Notes: a model not told the origin generated them from the sequence alone. Numbered from the stretch's first letter, positions 6,941 to 12,313 are shown. The stretch: 20,815 bases of DNA from an uncultured Alphaproteobacteria bacterium (GCA_944392285.1 CALXWF010000094.1:1-20815); one strand, 5' to 3'. A program made the numbers and translations.

Positions 6941-7399
6941 ATGTTTAAAAAGTTGTTTTTGGTCTTAACCATACTAACCTTGGCTTTAGAAGCTAAGGCT
7001 CAGCTGATTTATCGCCCCAAATACACACCCGACCAAAGCCTCCAACAATATTTTCAAAATGAAGATATGCACTTAAAACGCTCGGTAATTTATGTTTTTT
7101 ATAACGGCACACCTTGCTATAATTGCCAACAAACCATGGATCTGATTAATCAAATATATCACAAATATTACACCTCGCTGTATGACTTGCATTTTGTAAA
7201 TTATGAAACCGACACCGAATATGACTATATGCAAGCCTATAATCTGACAGAACCACTTTCACTGGTTATGGTCAGAGTTTCTGACGGAGCCATGTTCGGC
7301 GCCAAAAAGCTGACCGGCCTTGAAAATCAAATTTCCGACCCCATAAATTTCAGCGATTATTTAACTGAGCAAATCAACAGTTTCTTGGGCAACGGCTAA
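6941..7399 (+). CDS. Exported thioredoxin-like protein with CYNC motif, 152 aa
   Basis: A signal peptide occupies residues 1-20 (MFKKLFLVLTILTLALEAKA, cut before QL). The mature part has a strand, then NGTPCYNCQQ with Cys59 and Cys62 at the start of a helix, the position of a thioredoxin CxxC. A possible cis-Pro equivalent is LTEPLS near residue 105. This suggests a periplasmic thiol-disulfide protein, but the domain is short and the usual W-C-G-P-C is absent, so the family is uncertain. A strong AAGGAGG lies 8 bases before the ATG and 18 bases after the aminopeptidase stop, so it is probably the third gene of the prmA operon. Confidence 0.75.
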   Translation: MFKKLFLVLTILTLALEAKAQLIYRPKYTPDQSLQQYFQNEDMHLKRSVIYVFYNGTPCYNCQQTMDLINQIYHKYYTSLYDLHFVNYETDTEYDYMQAYNLTEPLSLVMVRVSDGAMFGAKKLTGLENQISDPINFSDYLTEQINSFLGNG

Positions 7400-7486
7400 G
7401 TGTAAACAAAAAACTTGCATTTTTGTCTATATATGTTAAGGTAGCCATACAAATAAATTATTGTGTAATCTTAAAAATTATAAATT

Positions 7487-8083
7487 ATGGCATACGAATA
7501 CAGCGACTTAGAAATCAAAGCGATTTTGGGGGCGGAAGACATTACCTATAATCCCAATTTTCTGAGCTTTCTGACCAAAAAAATCCGAGGCGGTCAGCTT
7601 ATTGAACAACAGGAAAGCATTATTGCTTATTTAAAACGGCTGGCCAATATCCGGGCTTTTTATCCCCAAGCACTGAAAGTCTTTGAGGAAATTGTTCTGC
7701 TGGAACCGCAAAAACTGAAAAACTACTTTGAAACGGTAGAAAAAATCTGCAGCAAATATCCTGAAAAAAGGATACTGGAAAATTTAAGCAAACGAAGCCT
7801 GAATTTCATCGGCATACTTGCTCCCCAACGCAAGTACCAGAGTGAAATCATCGACAACCTTGGCATCTGCAAACATTTTCCCCGGCAATGGCAGATCAGT
7901 GCCCTGCGGAACTTGAGCGGTTTTTGTCCTAAAGATGCTCTTGGTCTTCGGGAAATTTTCAGAAACAAACTGCAGCAGACGGCTCGGCAATGCCAAACAG
8001 ACAACGAGCGTGACATACTGAACGCTATTGCCAGAGAAATCCATGTTTACATTCCCGAACTTGACAAAAAACCGAGACCTTAA
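7487..8083 (+). CDS. Hypothetical protein, 198 aa, leader without a ribosome-binding site
   Basis: The frame begins MAYEYSDLEIKAILGAED and is mostly helical, with leucine-rich amphipathic segments (IAYLKRLANIRAFYPQAL, VEKICSKYPEKRILENL) that could form a helical-repeat or bundle fold. No signal peptide or membrane helix is seen. The 20 bases before the ATG are A/T only apart from the codon itself, with no Shine-Dalgarno match, unlike most neighbours. The stop TAA sits in the loop of a 17-bp terminator hairpin. It lies immediately before the tRNA-Thr integration region. Family not recognised; possibly lineage-specific. Confidence 0.7.
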   Translation: MAYEYSDLEIKAILGAEDITYNPNFLSFLTKKIRGGQLIEQQESIIAYLKRLANIRAFYPQALKVFEEIVLLEPQKLKNYFETVEKICSKYPEKRILENLSKRSLNFIGILAPQRKYQSEIIDNLGICKHFPRQWQISALRNLSGFCPKDALGLREIFRNKLQQTARQCQTDNERDILNAIAREIHVYIPELDKKPRP

Positions 8084-8100
8084 AGGTTTCGGTTTTTTGT
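8064..8100. terminator. Terminator whose loop is the stop codon of the orphan gene
   Basis: A 17-bp stem (8064-8080 with 8084-8100, one G-U wobble) encloses only TAA, the stop codon of the 198-aa gene. A-runs and T-runs flank the GC core, so it could act on both strands. Confidence 0.85.
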
Positions 8101-8115
8101 CAATTCAGCCGAAAC

Positions 8116-8135
8116 GATAATAAAAGTTTATTATC
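8116..8135. repeat. 20-bp AT-rich palindrome
   Basis: GATAATAAA-ag-TTTATTATC is an inverted repeat with perfect 9-bp arms in the spacer between the orphan gene's terminator and the old tRNA-Thr end. It could be an operator or a cruciform-prone site; no evidence for either beyond the symmetry. Confidence 0.5.
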
Positions 8136-8190
8136 TTGAAAACGACCGCCGCGAACTTAGATACCAACGCATAGTCTCTCGTCGCAACAT

Positions 8191-8216
8191 AAAAAAGCGC
8201 CTTGACGGGCGTTTTT
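8191..8216 (-). terminator. Terminator, probably the original one of tRNA-Thr
   Basis: On the minus strand CGCC (8208-8211) pairs with GGCG (8198-8201), extended by A/T pairs with one bulge, and a run of six T follows. It lies just downstream of the copied tRNA-Thr 3' end at 8220-8235, as expected if the tRNA once ended here. Confidence 0.65.
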
Positions 8217-8219
8217 GAA

Positions 8220-8235
8220 ATGGTGCCGACAGAGA
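8220..8235. repeat. Copy of tRNA-Thr 3' end (putative att site, distal)
   Basis: ATGGTGCCGACAGAGA is identical to 9008-9023, the base after the CCA, the CCA itself, the acceptor 3' strand and the end of the T stem of tRNA-Thr, in the same orientation. The rest of the tRNA is absent here. It is the expected distal direct repeat after integration into a tRNA 3' end. The spacing between copies is 788 bp. Confidence 0.7.
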
Positions 8236-8336
8236 TTGCTAAGTAAAAACAGCCAAAGTATTGGTTGTTTTTATCTGCAAAATCTTTGTAATATCTTAGT
8301 GAGCAAGGAAAGATGTAAAAAATTATCATTATCACA

Positions 8337-8372
8337 AATAGATATCCCCCAGTAAACTGGGGGATATCTATT
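8337..8372. terminator. 17-bp perfect hairpin with CCCCC/GGGGG core
   Basis: Arms 8337-8353 and 8356-8372 are perfectly complementary with a two-base centre. The stem includes GATATCCCCCAGT. On the plus strand it is followed by GTTTCTTTTTATTT, so it may act as a plus-strand terminator. Nothing obvious upstream needs one, so it could also be a stable RNA or DNA element of the inserted block. Confidence 0.55.
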
Positions 8373-8406
8373 GTTTCTTTTTATTTAATTTTTTTGATTA
8401 TTTAAT

Positions 8407-8502
8407 TTGTTTCAGTATTTCCGTTAGATTTGCTCTTTTTACCCAACTTACGAAGGGTAAAAAATTATAGCATTTCCGTTGAGTTTGCTTTCTTGTTTCA
8501 GT
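8407..8502. repeat. Paired direct repeats upstream of a TATAAT
   Basis: TTGTTTCAGT occurs at 8407-8416 and 8493-8502. ATTTCCGTTnnnTTTGCT occurs at 8417-8434 and 8472-8489, with 15 of 18 bases the same. The second copy of the longer unit is followed, not preceded, by the shorter one. They lie just before TATAAT at 8512 and may be protein-binding sites controlling a transcript that starts near 8524. Confidence 0.5.
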
Positions 8503-8524
8503 TATATTAAGTATAATACCTTAA

Positions 8525-8725
8525 AATCCGCACACCGCCAATACGAACCTTCAACTTGCTTTTCGGTTGGTATATTATAAAACCCGAACAAGAACCAAGT
8601 CTTATAATACCGAGGTTGTCAAGGAGCACAGACAGAGCCTCTTTTTTCTAACTGACATCATCAGCCGCGTCCTATTTATATTCCGCCGACCGCCTTTGGA
8701 GGGGTTTCTTTGCGGTGCTTATACC
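8525..8725 (+). ncRNA. Candidate structured RNA (strand uncertain)
   Basis: Several segments can pair in nested order. GGTATATTATAA (near 8569-8580) pairs with TTATAATACC (near 8602-8611) with a 2-base bulge. Outside it, CCTTCAAC pairs with GTTGTCAAGG with a 2-base bulge, and CACCGC (near 8532) pairs with GCGGTG (near 8712). A TATAAT box ends at 8517. A T-run follows GCCTC near 8640. I compared it by eye with tmRNA, RNase P RNA and SRP RNA and saw none of their core motifs. The strand is a guess from the -10 box; the boundaries are approximate. Confidence 0.3.
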
Positions 8726-8807
8726 AATGGATAAGACTTCGTAGGTTTTCAGTTCGTTCTCTGCGTGAGAGTGCTTATAAAAAAAGCCTGTTTGCCCGTT
8801 TTAATGA

Positions 8808-8838
8808 CATAGATTAAATATCTATGATTGGTATGTCA
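8808..8838. repeat. Two overlapping inverted repeats
   Basis: CATAGAT (8808-8814) pairs with ATCTATG (8820-8826), and TGACATA (8805-8811) pairs with TATGTCA (8832-8838). The arms overlap, so the two hairpins are mutually exclusive in one strand. Confidence 0.5.
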
Positions 8839-8935
8839 TAGTTATTTATCTGTAATTGATTAAAAAATGTAATTTTATAAAACGATTCTAAAAAATGTTA
8901 GAAAACACAGTTTTAAAAATCTAAAAAATTTAAAA

Positions 8936-8957
8936 TTTGTAGTATTTTTGTAGTATT
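8936..8957. repeat. Perfect 11-bp tandem duplication TTTGTAGTATT near tRNA-Thr
   Basis: TTTGTAGTATT is repeated exactly twice without a gap, 52 bp beyond the 3' end of tRNA-Thr. Its 11-bp period and position mirror the repeat near tRNA-fMet at 1136-1156, supporting a role as integrase arm-type sites. Confidence 0.6.
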
Positions 8958-8964
8958 TTGATAA

Positions 8965-8998
8965 AAAATTAAGGGTCGCAATTTCCTCGCAAACCCTT
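8965..8998 (-). terminator. Present terminator of tRNA-Thr
   Basis: On the minus strand AAGGGT (complement of 8993-8998) pairs with ACCCTT (complement of 8971-8976) across a 16-base loop, then ATTTTTTA follows. It lies inside the inserted block. Confidence 0.5.
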
Positions 8999-9008
8999 GA
9001 AAACTCCA

Positions 9009-9084
9009 TGGTGCCGACAGAGAGACTCGAACTCCCGACCCACTGATTACAAATCAGTAGCTCTACCAACTGAGCTATGTCGGC
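9009..9084 (-). tRNA. tRNA-Thr (anticodon TGT)
   Basis: A 76-base cloverleaf reads on the minus strand: acceptor GCCGACA/TGTCGGC, D-arm GCTC/GAGC, anticodon stem ACTGA/TCAGT with loop TTTGTAA, T-stem GGGAG/CTCTC (one G-U) and an encoded CCA. The anticodon TGT reads ACA. Its last 15 bases are duplicated at 8221-8235, which marks it as an integration target whose 3' end was restored by the incoming DNA. Confidence 0.97.
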
Positions 9085-9101
9085 AATCATTTTCGCAAAG
9101 C

Positions 9102-9130
9102 TTTATATACTAAGGATTTGTTAATGTCAA
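9102..9130 (-). promoter_or_regulatory. Promoter of tRNA-Thr
   Basis: On the minus strand TTGACA (9125-9130) is 17 bp from TATAAA (9102-9107), 18 bp before the tRNA 5' end. Confidence 0.8.
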
Positions 9131-9214
9131 TAATATTTTGTTCCATAAAACGGCACAATCCGGAATAAACCCGCAAAACGATTCCAGAAACTATCAAACT
9201 GATAAATATTTTTG

Positions 9215-9243
9215 TTGTCAGATTGTAAAACACAGATTAAAAC
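9215..9243 (+). promoter_or_regulatory. Possible promoter of the YbhN-type gene
   Basis: TTGTCA (9215-9220), a 17-bp spacer and TAAAAC (9238-9243) lie 37 bp before the start codon. The same -10 form occurs before rnd. Confidence 0.4.
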
Positions 9244-9279
9244 TCTATATAAAGACTTGGAAATTGTGAGTAAAATAAA

Positions 9280-10239
9280 ATGGCATTCAAAACAAAACGT
9301 TTTTTTAAGAAATTAGTCGCATGGTCAGGCTTATTTTTCTTTGCCTTAGCGGCCTACATGTTATATGTTCAGCTCTCAAAATATCAATGGATAGACATTA
9401 AAAACGCTTTGCTTTCCATTCCCGAGCATAATCTTGTCTTAGCTTGCATCGCCTCATTTTTTGGTTATGTGGCCCTTTCCTCTTATGACTATTTAGCCTT
9501 AAGATATATCGGGCGCAAATTATCTCCGCTCAAATGGATTTTTGCCGGATTTATCGGCTTTTCGGTCAGCAATAATGCCGGACATGCCATTGTCTCCGGC
9601 GGGGCCATTCGTTATCGTTTATACACCAGATGGCGTTTTCATGCCTCTGAAATTGTACGCATGGTCACTTTTTCTGGCTTTACATATCTGGTGGCCTGTT
9701 TCTTCTTAATCATCATGGGCTATATTTTAACCCCAAATCACGCTTTTGGCGAAGGCTCGGTATCTAAATTAACGACCACCGTTGTTGCCCTTGTATCTGC
9801 GGCCGGATTACTGCTGTATTTTTGGGCCTCTCTGTTTTATAAAAAACCCATCATCATTAAAGAAGTAGAATTTGACATTCCGAGTTTCAAAATGGCCTTG
9901 GCTCAGGTTTTCATCGGGGCGGCAGATATTCTAATGGCTTCACTGGTCTTATATTTTTCATTAATTGCTTTTGTAGACATTCCTTTTGACGTATTCATCG
10001 GCGTCTTTATTATTGCACAGGTCTTAGGTGTGTTTAGTCAAGTTCCCGGTGGCTTGGGGGTTTTTGAAGGCTTATTTATGTTCATAATCCCCGGCAATAA
10101 TAATGCTGCCTTGCTCTTTGGTGCGCTTATTGCCTATCGCATCATTTATTATCTGTTGCCTTTGGTGGTTTCGGCCATTGTCTTATTCTCTTATGAGGGC
10201 TGGCTGAAATATGTCAGAAATCGTCGTCTGGCACAATAG
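9280..10239 (+). CDS. YbhN/UPF0104-type integral membrane protein (flippase-like domain)
   Basis: The 319-residue protein has about eight hydrophobic segments from residue 13 to 305 and the family signature SQVPGGLGVFEG (about 253-264). Earlier blocks SNNAGHAIVSGGAIRYRLY (about 97-115) also fit the family. This is the domain found alone in YbhN proteins and fused to a synthetase in MprF, where it moves charged lipid between membrane leaflets. Here there is no synthetase part, so the lipid substrate is not known. The ribosome site is weak (GTGAG). It stands between tRNA-Thr and the dehydrogenase and is separated from the latter by 92 bases with a promoter. Confidence 0.85.
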   Translation: MAFKTKRFFKKLVAWSGLFFFALAAYMLYVQLSKYQWIDIKNALLSIPEHNLVLACIASFFGYVALSSYDYLALRYIGRKLSPLKWIFAGFIGFSVSNNAGHAIVSGGAIRYRLYTRWRFHASEIVRMVTFSGFTYLVACFFLIIMGYILTPNHAFGEGSVSKLTTTVVALVSAAGLLLYFWASLFYKKPIIIKEVEFDIPSFKMALAQVFIGAADILMASLVLYFSLIAFVDIPFDVFIGVFIIAQVLGVFSQVPGGLGVFEGLFMFIIPGNNNAALLFGALIAYRIIYYLLPLVVSAIVLFSYEGWLKYVRNRRLAQ

Positions 10240-10274
10240 TTTCAAAAATGAAATAAAAAGTTAAATAACAGCTT

Positions 10275-10303
10275 TTGACATTAAGCTCAAAACAAGCTAC
10301 GAC
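10275..10303 (+). promoter_or_regulatory. Possible promoter of the dehydrogenase gene
   Basis: A consensus TTGACA (10275-10280), a 17-bp spacer and TACGAC (10298-10303) lie 28 bp before the start codon. The -10 box is weak. Confidence 0.45.
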
Positions 10304-10331
10304 TTCTTCAGAAAAAAAGGAGTATTTAATC

Positions 10332-11279
10332 ATGAAAATCGGAATCGTCGGCGCCGGTCTGGTCGGCAGCACCACGGCATATACACTTGCCATTGAGGGC
10401 TTAGCCCATGAAATCGTGTTAATAGACATCAACAAAACCAAAGCTGAAGCTGAGGCAGATGACATTACCCATGCGGCAGCTTTTAAGCAAGACTGCAAAA
10501 TCGTAGAAGGCGACTACCCAGACCTTCATGGGGCCGGCATAGTCATCATCACGGCAGATGGCGCGCCGAATTTCAAATCTTCACGCTTAGAACTGGTCTC
10601 CGGCAATACCAAAATGTTTGGCACGATTGTACCCAATATTGCCCGCTACGCACCGGATTCTATCATTGTTGTCACCACCAACCCGGTAGACGTCATGACC
10701 AAAGTTGCGCTTGATTTATCTGGTTTTCCGGCATCAAGAGTCATCGGCTCGGGCACTGTTTTGGACACGGCGCGCTTTCGTGCCTTGCTCGGACAACATC
10801 TGGACATTTCACCAAAATCATTACACGGCGTTGTTTTGGGAGAACATGGAGATTCTGCTGTTGTTTCTTGGTCAACGGCTTGTGTCGGCGCCATGAATAT
10901 TGAGGAATTTGCCACCACCATTGGCAAACCATTTTCTGCTCAAAGCAAAGCAGACTTAAGCTCTGAGGTTGTGCAAATTGCTTATAAAATTTATCATGGC
11001 AAAAAAGCCACCTACTATGGCATTGCCGGCGCATTAAGCACCATCTGCAAAGCCATTGTCAAAGATGAGAAACGCGTTTTAACCGTCAGCTCTTATCACC
11101 ATGGGCTTAAAGGCTTGCCTGATGTTTGTTTGTCTTTGCCTTCCGTAATCGGACGAAACGGCGTCATCAGCACATCTTTGCCGCATCTGTCTGAAGAAGA
11201 ACAAGTGGCTCTGCAAAAAAGCGCCGCCTTATTAAGTGAGTTGCAACAACAAACCCCGCAAATGCTGAAAACAGCTTAA
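10332..11279 (+). CDS. L-lactate/malate dehydrogenase family protein
   Basis: This NAD-dependent 2-hydroxyacid dehydrogenase has 315 residues. GAGLVGSTTA (7-16) is the NAD-binding loop and Asp32 (VLIDINK) would bind the NAD ribose. The catalytic set is present: Arg85, Asn117 (TTNPVD), Asp145 and Arg148 (DTARFR), and His172 (GEHGDS), as in lactate dehydrogenases. The start at 10332 has AAAGGAG 9 bases upstream; an in-frame upstream start would cover that site and the promoter. The specificity loop before Arg85 reads APNFKSSR, where typical lactate enzymes have a Q-K-P-G-E-T-R pattern and malate enzymes R-K-P-G-M-[ST]-R, so the natural substrate is not certain. A strong terminator follows. Confidence 0.88.
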   Translation: MKIGIVGAGLVGSTTAYTLAIEGLAHEIVLIDINKTKAEAEADDITHAAAFKQDCKIVEGDYPDLHGAGIVIITADGAPNFKSSRLELVSGNTKMFGTIVPNIARYAPDSIIVVTTNPVDVMTKVALDLSGFPASRVIGSGTVLDTARFRALLGQHLDISPKSLHGVVLGEHGDSAVVSWSTACVGAMNIEEFATTIGKPFSAQSKADLSSEVVQIAYKIYHGKKATYYGIAGALSTICKAIVKDEKRVLTVSSYHHGLKGLPDVCLSLPSVIGRNGVISTSLPHLSEEEQVALQKSAALLSELQQQTPQMLKTA

Positions 11280-11281
11280 AG

Positions 11282-11316
11282 AAAATCCCCTTTGAACAAC
11301 TTCAAAGGGGATTTTT
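11282..11316 (+). terminator. Intrinsic terminator of the dehydrogenase gene
   Basis: A perfect 15-bp stem (11282-11296 with 11301-11315) with CCCC/GGGG core and a 4-base loop ends in TTTTT. It starts 3 bases after the stop codon. Confidence 0.92.
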
Positions 11317-11444
11317 CAAATTTGAACACATAAAAACTTACCGTCATTTTTACACGCAAGCCAGTCTGCCGAATGCGGATAACGCAAACAAACATTTTTG
11401 CATCCCTTATAAGCATAGGGCAGTGCAGTTTCTACCGGCTTCTT
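11316..11444 (-). pseudogene. Possible C-terminal remnant of a Cys-rich protein
   Basis: On the minus strand an open stretch ending in TGA (11316-11318) encodes ALPYAYKGCKNVCLRYPHS, then ADWLACKNDGKFLCVQI. Four cysteines and the aromatic pattern look like a real protein tail rather than noise. No start codon or N-terminal part remains: the frame runs antisense into the broken acetyltransferase and meets a stop. I read it as the end of a gene cut off by a rearrangement near 11430. Family not recognised. Confidence 0.35.
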
Positions 11445-11829
11445 TGATGAAGAAGACGTTGAAGTAACCGTCGCCTTAGCCAAAGAGGCTCTTCAAGGAA
11501 ACAGCAACTCTCCGGAAAACTTCAACTTTTTATTTGCCGAAGATGACGGCAAAACCTGTGCTTATGCCTGTTTTGGGCAAGTTCCGGAATCTATTTCCAC
11601 CTTTGAATTGCACTGGCTTTCAACCTTAAACGAATGCCGTGGCCAAGGAATTGGTAAAAAACTGATTGAAAAATTTCTAGAAGAAGTCAAAAAACAAGGC
11701 GGAACCAAAGTTTTTATTAAGACATCCGGCATTCCGCACTATGAGCCGACCCGCAAATTTTATGAATCTTGCGGTTTTCGTTGCGAGGCCCGTCTGCAAG
11801 ACTATTATGACGAAGGCAACACTGTTTGA
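11419..11829 (+). pseudogene. Truncated GNAT-family N-acetyltransferase
   Basis: The open frame has no upstream ATG or ribosome site; a TAG lies at 11416-11418. It encodes FFDEEDVEVTVALAKEAL, then AEDDGKTCAYACFG, then the acetyl-CoA loop CRGQGIGKKLIEKFL, and ends with PTRKFYESCGFRCEARLQDYY. These are the later strands and the pyrophosphate loop (R/Q-G-x-G-I/K) of GNAT acetyltransferases. Compared with complete relatives about 20-40 N-terminal residues, and probably the last strand, are missing. A TTG at 11608 is the only later start-like codon and would lose half of the fold. It is most likely a decaying gene joined to unrelated sequence at about 11430. Confidence 0.65.
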
Positions 11830-11862
11830 TTTATTCCAAACGCTTAAATCAGAACTAAAAAG

Positions 11863-11899
11863 AACACCCCCGCCAAACAACCCGCGGAGGTGTTTTATT
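11863..11899. terminator. Hairpin terminator after the acetyltransferase fragment
   Basis: An 11-bp stem (11863-11873 with 11884-11894, core ACACCnCCGC) with one mismatch that is a G-U wobble in minus-strand RNA. T-rich tails on both sides allow bidirectional use. Confidence 0.7.
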
Positions 11900-11920
11900 A
11901 TACCCTTAACATCTTTACTT

Positions 11921-12080
11921 TTTCTCGTGGTTCAAATCCAAGACTGCCTCACATGGATTGTCCTCGACCTTTGCTTTGCAAAGGCTCGTTCCACCGCACT
12001 CCTCGGCTGTCGCCGACCGGCATGCTCACGCCTGCCTGTCGTTTGTAGTCGAACCACTTTCTCGTGGTTCAAATCCAAGA
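11921..12080. repeat. Composite repeat with tRNA-Gln-derived ends
   Basis: Two identical 23-bp direct repeats (11921-11943 and 12058-12080, core GTGGTTCAAATCCAAGA) flank a 114-bp unit with no spare bases. The unit starts with CTGCCTCACATGGATT (11944-11959), identical to 12136-12151 in tRNA-Gln, and ends with TCGAACCAC (12049-12057), the next bases of the tRNA (12151-12159). Between them are 89 bp with about 62 % GC (hand count), well above the surroundings. The 23-bp repeats also resemble a T-arm on the opposite strand. GAACCAC-tttctc-GTGGTTC (12051-12070) forms a hairpin. Confidence 0.65.
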
Positions 12081-12096
12081 GGCAACATCAAGACAC

Positions 12097-12119
12097 AAAA
12101 AAACCACCCTTTTGGGTGG
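12097..12119 (-). terminator. Intrinsic terminator of tRNA-Gln
   Basis: CCACCC (12104-12109) and GGGTGG (12114-12119) form a perfect stem with a TTTT/AAAA loop. On the minus strand seven T follow, 14 bases after the tRNA 3' end. Confidence 0.85.
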
Positions 12120-12132
12120 CCTTTTTGTATCT

Positions 12133-12206
12133 TGGCTGCCTCACATGGATTCGAACCACGATTAACGGAGTCAGAGTCCGCTGTCCTACCATTAGACGAT
12201 GAGGCA
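12133..12206 (-). tRNA. tRNA-Gln (anticodon CTG)
   Basis: A 74-base cloverleaf reads on the minus strand with acceptor TGCCTCA/TGAGGCA, discriminator G and an encoded CCA. The anticodon loop CTCTGAC gives CTG, reading CAG. The U1:A72 pair and discriminator G are usual for glutamine tRNAs. Its 3' part (24 bases) is copied, split by an insert, at 11944-12057. Confidence 0.96.
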
Positions 12207-12225
12207 ATCTCTTAAAACAAAAAAA

Positions 12226-12254
12226 CTTTTATGCCTTTTCAACGCCGATGTCAA
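12226..12254 (-). promoter_or_regulatory. Promoter of tRNA-Gln
   Basis: On the minus strand TTGACA (12249-12254) is 17 bp from TAAAAG (12226-12231), 20 bp before the tRNA 5' end. Confidence 0.7.
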
Positions 12255-12271
12255 CTCTTTTTTATTAAATT

Positions 12272-12300
12272 TTAAAAAAACAATACCCGCATCTCGCGGG
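12272..12300 (-). terminator. Intrinsic terminator of aspS
   Basis: CCCGC (12286-12290) and GCGGG (12296-12300) form a short stem; on the minus strand TATTGTTTTTTT follows, 14 bases after the aspS stop. Confidence 0.8.
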
Positions 12301-12313
12301 CATTATCCTTATC

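Larger units (their letters stand above)
8236..9007. mobile_element. Gene-poor block between tRNA-Thr direct repeats (mini-element or deletion scar)
   Basis: About 770 bp are bounded by the 16-bp tRNA-derived repeats. No reading frame in it looks like a gene. From left to right it holds a 17-bp palindrome (8337-8372), two pairs of direct repeats (8407-8502), a TATAAT (8512-8517), a region with nested complementary segments (8525-8720), a second set of short hairpins (8750-8840) and an 11-bp tandem repeat (8936-8957). No integrase is present, so it is either non-autonomous or the remains of a larger island after internal deletion. Confidence 0.55.

Noticed and set aside
8105..8335. Minus-strand frame of 76 codons crossing the distal tRNA-Thr repeat
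   Set aside because: It spans the att-like repeat and old terminator, has no ribosome site and its composition follows the AT-rich spacer; it looks like chance.
8407..8502. CRISPR-like repeats
   Set aside because: Only two imperfect copies in mirrored order, no regular spacers and no cas gene nearby.
8525..8800. Known housekeeping RNA (tmRNA, RNase P, SRP)
   Set aside because: No tag-peptide frame, no conserved RNase P core and no SRP GGAA-loop helix could be found on either strand.
8875..9090. Minus-strand frame of 71 codons over tRNA-Thr
   Set aside because: Its first half is simply the translation of the tRNA gene, a common artefact.
11921..12080. Second complete tRNA gene
   Set aside because: Only T-arm and acceptor 3' pieces are present; no D-arm or anticodon arm can be drawn.
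11741..12215. Plus-strand frames of 153 and 85 codons through the composite repeat and antisense to tRNA-Gln
   Set aside because: They read through the acetyltransferase end, hairpins and the tRNA complement; the C-terminal sequence is the familiar antisense-tRNA artefact.
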